DNA of 6,999 bases. It comes from Scatosoma sp045643825 (GTDB lineage: Bacteria; Bacillota; Clostridia; Christensenellales; Borkfalkiaceae). The position numbers and the translations under genes were made by a program. The notes below the pieces were generated by a model that had not been told where the DNA came from, did not search any database, and saw nothing but the letters and a program-made list of their open reading frames with translations. Below, one piece after another: positions 4,751 through 6,999 of the stretch (the first letter of the stretch is position 1; every line of letters starts with the position of its first letter). The stretch covers positions 1 through 6,999 of the forward strand of contig JAZRFV010000081.1 in NCBI GenBank assembly GCA_045643825.1. Direction: 5' to 3'.

Positions 4751-6205
4751 ATGAAGAAGGTTGTTGGTTGGATATTGATTTTCGTTTGTACATTGTGTGG
4801 CGTTTTTACCTTCACGGGATGCAAAAAATCGTCGGATGCTCATACCAGGTACGAGATTATTGCGGAATATATGCCCGAAACCCGTACCCTGACGGCAACG
4901 GAAAAGGTCACCTTTGAAAATAGGACGGACAACGCATTATCCGTGTTAAAATTTCAATTATACCCCAACGCCTACCGCAAGGATGCAACCTACTCGCCCA
5001 TATCCACGGCGTATGCCGCCTCTGCTTATTATAACGGGAAAAGCTATGGCGAAATGGCGATATCCAGCGTTCACGGTGTAAAAAATTGGGAGGTGATGGG
5101 GGAGGATGAAAACATTCTTTACGCCTACCTCGAACGCCCTTTATATCCTGGGGATACGGCGGTTTTGGACATAGCCTTCCTTGTGAAGCTTGCCGAGGTT
5201 AACCATCGGACGGGCGTGACGAAGAACACCGTCAATTTGGGCAACTTTTACCCCATTCTATGTGGGGTGAAGGGTGGCGGTTTTGTAGAAACGGTTTACT
5301 ACTCCGACGGTGATCCGTTTTTGAGCGACTGTGCCGACTATAAGGTCACCCTCACCGCCCCCAAGGATTATGCGGTGGCTTCCACGGGTGTGATTATAGA
5401 GGAAAGAACGCTGGAAGGGCAAAAGGAGTATACCATGTCCGCGTTGAATGTGCGGGATTTTGCTATCGTGCTGTCGGAAAGTTTTCGCGTTTCCACCGTA
5501 AAATCGGGCGATACAACCCTCTCGTATTACTACTACGAGGATGCTTCCCCTACGAAAACCTTGGATTTAATAGAGGAAAGCTTCGCCTTTTACGAAAAAA
5601 CTTTTGGGGAGTATCCCTACGAAAGCTACTCCGTTGTCCAAACGGGCTTTTGCTTTGGGGGGATGGAGTACCCCTGCCTCGTGATGGTGTCCGATATGCT
5701 TGTGGAAGAAGGACGTGCGCGTGTGATTGCGCACGAAACGGCACACCAATGGTGGTACACTGTGGTGGGGAGTGACCAAATTGAGGAAGCGTGGCAAGAT
5801 GAAGGCTTGGCGGAATACTCCACCCTTCTCTTCTTTGAGGAGTACGAAAAGTACGGCTTTACGCGGGAAGGGCTCGTGAAGGAGGCTCTGATGGAATATC
5901 GTTCCTATTACGACGTCTACGGCAGTCTTTTGGGACGTGCGGATACGCGTATGTCCCGACATTTGAAGGACTACATCAGCGATTACGAGTATAAGTGTCT
6001 CGCCTACGACAAGGGTGTGATTATGTGGGATACCCTGCGAAAAAGTGTAGGGGATAAGAAGTTTTTTGAAGGGCTTCGGCGGTATTATTCCACTTGCCGT
6101 TTTCAGACGGCAACTCCGCATCAATTGATTAGCTGTTTTGAGAAAACGGGCTTGGACGTCGAGGGCTTTTTCGACAGCTTTTTGCAGGGGAAGGCTGTTT
6201 TGTGA
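4751..6205 (+). CDS. M1-family metallopeptidase, predicted lipoprotein
   Basis: The 484-residue product begins with a lipoprotein signal: basic MKK, a hydrophobic stretch (5-20) and FTGC with Cys24 as the lipidated residue, so it is exported and anchored on the outer face of the membrane. An N-terminal beta domain (about 33-240) precedes the thermolysin-like domain. Catalytic marks of M1 (gluzincin) peptidases are present: exopeptidase motif GGMEYP (303-308), zinc ligands HETAH (328-332) with the third ligand Glu351 in WQDEG, exactly 18 residues after the second His, and a probable catalytic Tyr419 in AYDKG followed by an LR--VG--F---LR-YY pattern. It lacks the long C-terminal helical domain of PepN-type enzymes, so substrates could be larger peptides. 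GGMEYP replaces classical GAMEN. The role is probably extracytoplasmic peptide trimming for nutrition; the substrate is unknown. Confidence 0.9.
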   Translation: MKKVVGWILIFVCTLCGVFTFTGCKKSSDAHTRYEIIAEYMPETRTLTATEKVTFENRTDNALSVLKFQLYPNAYRKDATYSPISTAYAASAYYNGKSYGEMAISSVHGVKNWEVMGEDENILYAYLERPLYPGDTAVLDIAFLVKLAEVNHRTGVTKNTVNLGNFYPILCGVKGGGFVETVYYSDGDPFLSDCADYKVTLTAPKDYAVASTGVIIEERTLEGQKEYTMSALNVRDFAIVLSESFRVSTVKSGDTTLSYYYYEDASPTKTLDLIEESFAFYEKTFGEYPYESYSVVQTGFCFGGMEYPCLVMVSDMLVEEGRARVIAHETAHQWWYTVVGSDQIEEAWQDEGLAEYSTLLFFEEYEKYGFTREGLVKEALMEYRSYYDVYGSLLGRADTRMSRHLKDYISDYEYKCLAYDKGVIMWDTLRKSVGDKKFFEGLRRYYSTCRFQTATPHQLISCFEKTGLDVEGFFDSFLQGKAVL

Positions 6206-6213
6206 AGCGAAGG

Positions 6214-6253
6214 CGTAAAAATACTTGCCAAAACGCATTTTTACGAGTATAAT
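6214..6253 (+). promoter_or_regulatory. fmdB promoter overlapped by a 9-bp palindrome
   Basis: TTGCCA (6225-6230) is exactly 17 bp before TATAAT (6248-6253), close to consensus. A perfect inverted repeat, CGTAAAAAT (6214-6222) and ATTTTTACG (6237-6245) with a 14-bp gap, brackets the -35 box and fills much of the spacer. That position is typical of a repressor operator. It could also act as a hairpin at the end of the peptidase mRNA, but it has no T-run. The spacer includes ACGCATTTTT (6233-6242), as in the obg promoter. Confidence 0.72.
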
Positions 6254-6283
6254 AAAGAGGTAATTTTGTTTCGAGGTGATAAG

Positions 6284-6481
6284 ATGCCTTTTTTGCAGTA
6301 TAAATGTACCGTTTGCGGTAAGAAATTTGAGGAGTTGGTGAAGGTATACACGGACGAAGTGGCGTGCCCCGATTGCGGAGGCAAGACAGAGCGCGACTAT
6401 ACAGGTACGATGTATTCTTCCACGGGGCAAAGCTCGAAAAAATGCACGGGAAACTGTAAAACCTGCGGCGGTTGTCATTGA
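6284..6481 (+). CDS. FmdB-type small zinc ribbon protein
   Basis: This 65-residue protein matches the FmdB/CxxC_CxxC_SSSS putative regulatory family: MPFLQYKCTVCGKKFEEL with Cys8/Cys11, then Cys28/Cys31 in ACPDCGGKTER, forming a zinc ribbon, followed by a short Ser/Gly-rich linker. The end differs from a plain ribbon: Cys54, Cys58, Cys61 and Cys64-His65 form a second cysteine cluster at the very C terminus that could bind metal. ATG 6284 is preferred because GAGGTG at 6273-6278 lies 5 bases upstream and the ribbon begins at once; an in-frame TTG at 6266 would add six residues. The gene has a strong promoter and its own terminator, so it is probably monocistronic. The biological role of the family is not settled; nucleic-acid or protein binding is usually assumed. 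Confidence 0.85.
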   Translation: MPFLQYKCTVCGKKFEELVKVYTDEVACPDCGGKTERDYTGTMYSSTGQSSKKCTGNCKTCGGCH

Positions 6482-6502
6482 TTTTATGTGATAAAAACGA
6501 AA

Positions 6503-6538
6503 AGGCGGACGATTTTTTATCATCGTCCGCCTCTTTTA
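6503..6538 (+). terminator. Strong, probably bidirectional terminator after fmdB
   Basis: AGGCGGACGAT (6503-6513) and ATCGTCCGCCT (6522-6532) form a perfect 11-bp GC-rich stem with an 8-base loop, followed by CTTTT. On the - strand the same stem is followed by TTTTCGTTTTT, so it should stop transcription from both sides. It begins 21 bases past the fmdB stop codon. Confidence 0.88.
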
Positions 6539-6600
6539 ATACAATTTAGTAAAGGGTTTGTGGGCAACCCGTACCGTTTTTTTCGGGAAGGGGTTATCCT

Positions 6601-6634
6601 CGCGCGACATATATATAATATATACGCGTGTGTA
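6601..6634. repeat. Alternating purine/pyrimidine tract
   Basis: All 34 bases alternate purine and pyrimidine except for two phase breaks (6606/6607 and 6617/6618): a CGCGCG block, an AT-repeat core and a CGCGTGTGTA block. TATATA at 6610-6615 can pair with TATATA at 6619-6624, and CGCGCG (6601-6606) with CGCGTG (6625-6630, one G-U), giving a hairpin or cruciform with a three-base bulge. It lies about 90 bp before the strong promoter. Confidence 0.75.
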
Positions 6635-6655
6635 GAGACTTAATAAAAGAAAGAG

Positions 6656-6749
6656 GGATTTTGAAAAAATAAAAAAAGTAAAAATTTTTTGAAAAAGTTT
6701 AATTTTTTTTAAAAAAACGCTTGACAATATACTTTTGAAATGGTATTAT
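6656..6749 (+). promoter_or_regulatory. Very strong promoter with UP-like A/T tracts, rRNA type
   Basis: TTGACA (6721-6726) is 17 bp from TATTAT (6744-6749), with a TGG extended -10 (6741-6743). From about 6656 to 6716 the sequence is almost only A/T, with phased A- and T-runs such as the one at 6702-6717, as in UP elements that bind the RNA polymerase alpha subunit. A start near 6756 is expected. The CGCTTGACA context with an upstream A-tract block is characteristic of rRNA and tRNA operon promoters in low-GC Bacillota. Confidence 0.82.
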
Positions 6750-6755
6750 GTTTAA

Positions 6756-6999
6756 GCTGTCGATTGGCGAGAGCGTGATTTGAACAGCAAACTTCTCTGT
6801 CGAGAAGAAAAACGAAGATTAACAACTGCATAGCAAATAGTAAAATGTTTTTATTTTCTAAAAGAAATAAAGACGAGTACGAAAGGCAAAAGAAATTTTC
6901 ATATTAGTGATAAAGTAAAGCTAATTTGGTTAATGCGAAAAGACGTTTAAAAGCAATTTTAAGGCTCTTGAGCTGCAATTAAGATTAGCCGAGTAAGAA
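6756..6999 (+). ncRNA. Non-coding leader, probably of an rRNA operon (incomplete at window end)
   Basis: No protein gene with a ribosome binding site lies in these 244 bases downstream of a stable-RNA-type promoter. The RNA is AT-rich and structured: CTTCTC (6792-6797) pairs with GAGAAG (6802-6807) around a TGTC loop, and TTAAAA (6947-6952) with TTTTAA (6957-6962) around a GCAA loop. ACAACTGCATAG near 6823-6834 and GGCTCTTGAG (6963-6972) loosely recall the spacer and boxA-like sequences of rRNA operons (boxA: TGCTCTTTAA). The 16S 5' end (AGAGTTTGAT) is not present, so it would have to lie beyond 6999. Alternatives are another long untranslated leader or a stable small RNA; I do not see tmRNA, RNase P or SRP RNA signatures. 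Confidence 0.45.

Noticed and set aside
4624..4917. A 97-codon + strand frame overlapping the terminator and the start of the peptidase gene
   Set aside because: It runs through a strong terminator, has no ribosome binding site and is out of frame with the lipoprotein, whose signal peptide and catalytic motifs are clear.
5567..6523. A 318-codon open frame on the - strand across the peptidase 3' end, the fmdB promoter and fmdB
   Set aside because: It is antisense to two genes with unmistakable motifs, crosses a promoter, a palindrome and a terminator stem, shows no recognisable domain and has no ribosome binding site.
6536..6727. A - strand open frame ending right at the bidirectional terminator, with an internal ATG giving MSREDNPFPKK... 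(24 residues)
   Set aside because: The stop next to a terminator looked like a gene end, but no ribosome binding site precedes the ATG, the upper part is low-complexity A/T sequence and no family is recognisable. At most it is a remnant.
6540..6760. Possible replication origin (very AT-rich, alternating tract, TTATCCTCG at 6594-6602)
   Set aside because: Only one poor DnaA-box-like site is present, there is no cluster of boxes and no dnaA or dnaN nearby; the AT-rich block fits an UP element better.
6845..6907. A 20-codon ORF (MFLFSKRNKDEYERQKKFSY) in the leader
   Set aside because: There is no ribosome binding site upstream and its length is expected by chance in AT-rich sequence.

Overview
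This is a 7 kb stretch of ordinary bacterial chromosome. Gene content points to the Bacillota (Firmicutes), probably an uncultured Clostridia-type lineage. The pointers are the order obg-yhbY, a clostridial-style D-Ala-D-Ala ligase next to the end of a Mur ligase, strong AGGAGG-type ribosome binding sites, sigma-A promoters with TATAAT/TATACT -10 boxes, and an XRE/transmembrane/zinc-ribbon regulator of a kind common in gut clostridia. Genus cannot be read from the sequence. Every gene, and the strong promoter at the right end, lies on the + strand.

Layout. 1-112 is the last 36 codons of a probable murF-like ligase. 169-1314 is ddl, which closes a cell-wall precursor unit and is followed by a hairpin. 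1366-1394 is a near-consensus promoter for obg (1430-2710), the ribosome-associated GTPase. yhbY (2886-3200), a small pre-ribosome RNA-binding protein, follows, and then grpE (3271-3792), the DnaK nucleotide exchange factor. grpE is here without hrcA, dnaK or dnaJ and without a CIRCE operator; a bulged inverted repeat occupies its upstream region instead. A 219-bp gap with two further inverted repeats leads to a membrane-anchored XRE-family regulator (4012-4620) that ends at a strong terminator. Next are an M1-family metallopeptidase lipoprotein (4751-6205) and a 65-residue FmdB-type zinc ribbon protein (6284-6481). The latter is driven by a promoter that overlaps a 9-bp inverted repeat, and it ends at a strong, probably bidirectional terminator.

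The last 518 bases hold no convincing protein gene. They contain a 34-bp alternating purine/pyrimidine tract, a long A/T-tract block resembling an UP element, a very strong promoter (TTGACA, 17 bp, TATTAT) and a structured AT-rich leader running off the window. This is what the upstream part of a ribosomal RNA operon usually looks like, but the 16S start itself is not in the window.

Functionally the window groups housekeeping jobs: peptidoglycan precursor synthesis (Mur ligase, Ddl), ribosome assembly (Obg, YhbY), protein folding (GrpE) and probably rRNA transcription. I see no mobile element, CRISPR array, defence system or biosynthetic cluster, and no clear new multi-gene system. The observations most worth checking are regulatory: the palindromes over the grpE and fmdB promoter regions, an ACGCATTTTT element shared by two promoter spacers, and the terminal promoter with its leader.
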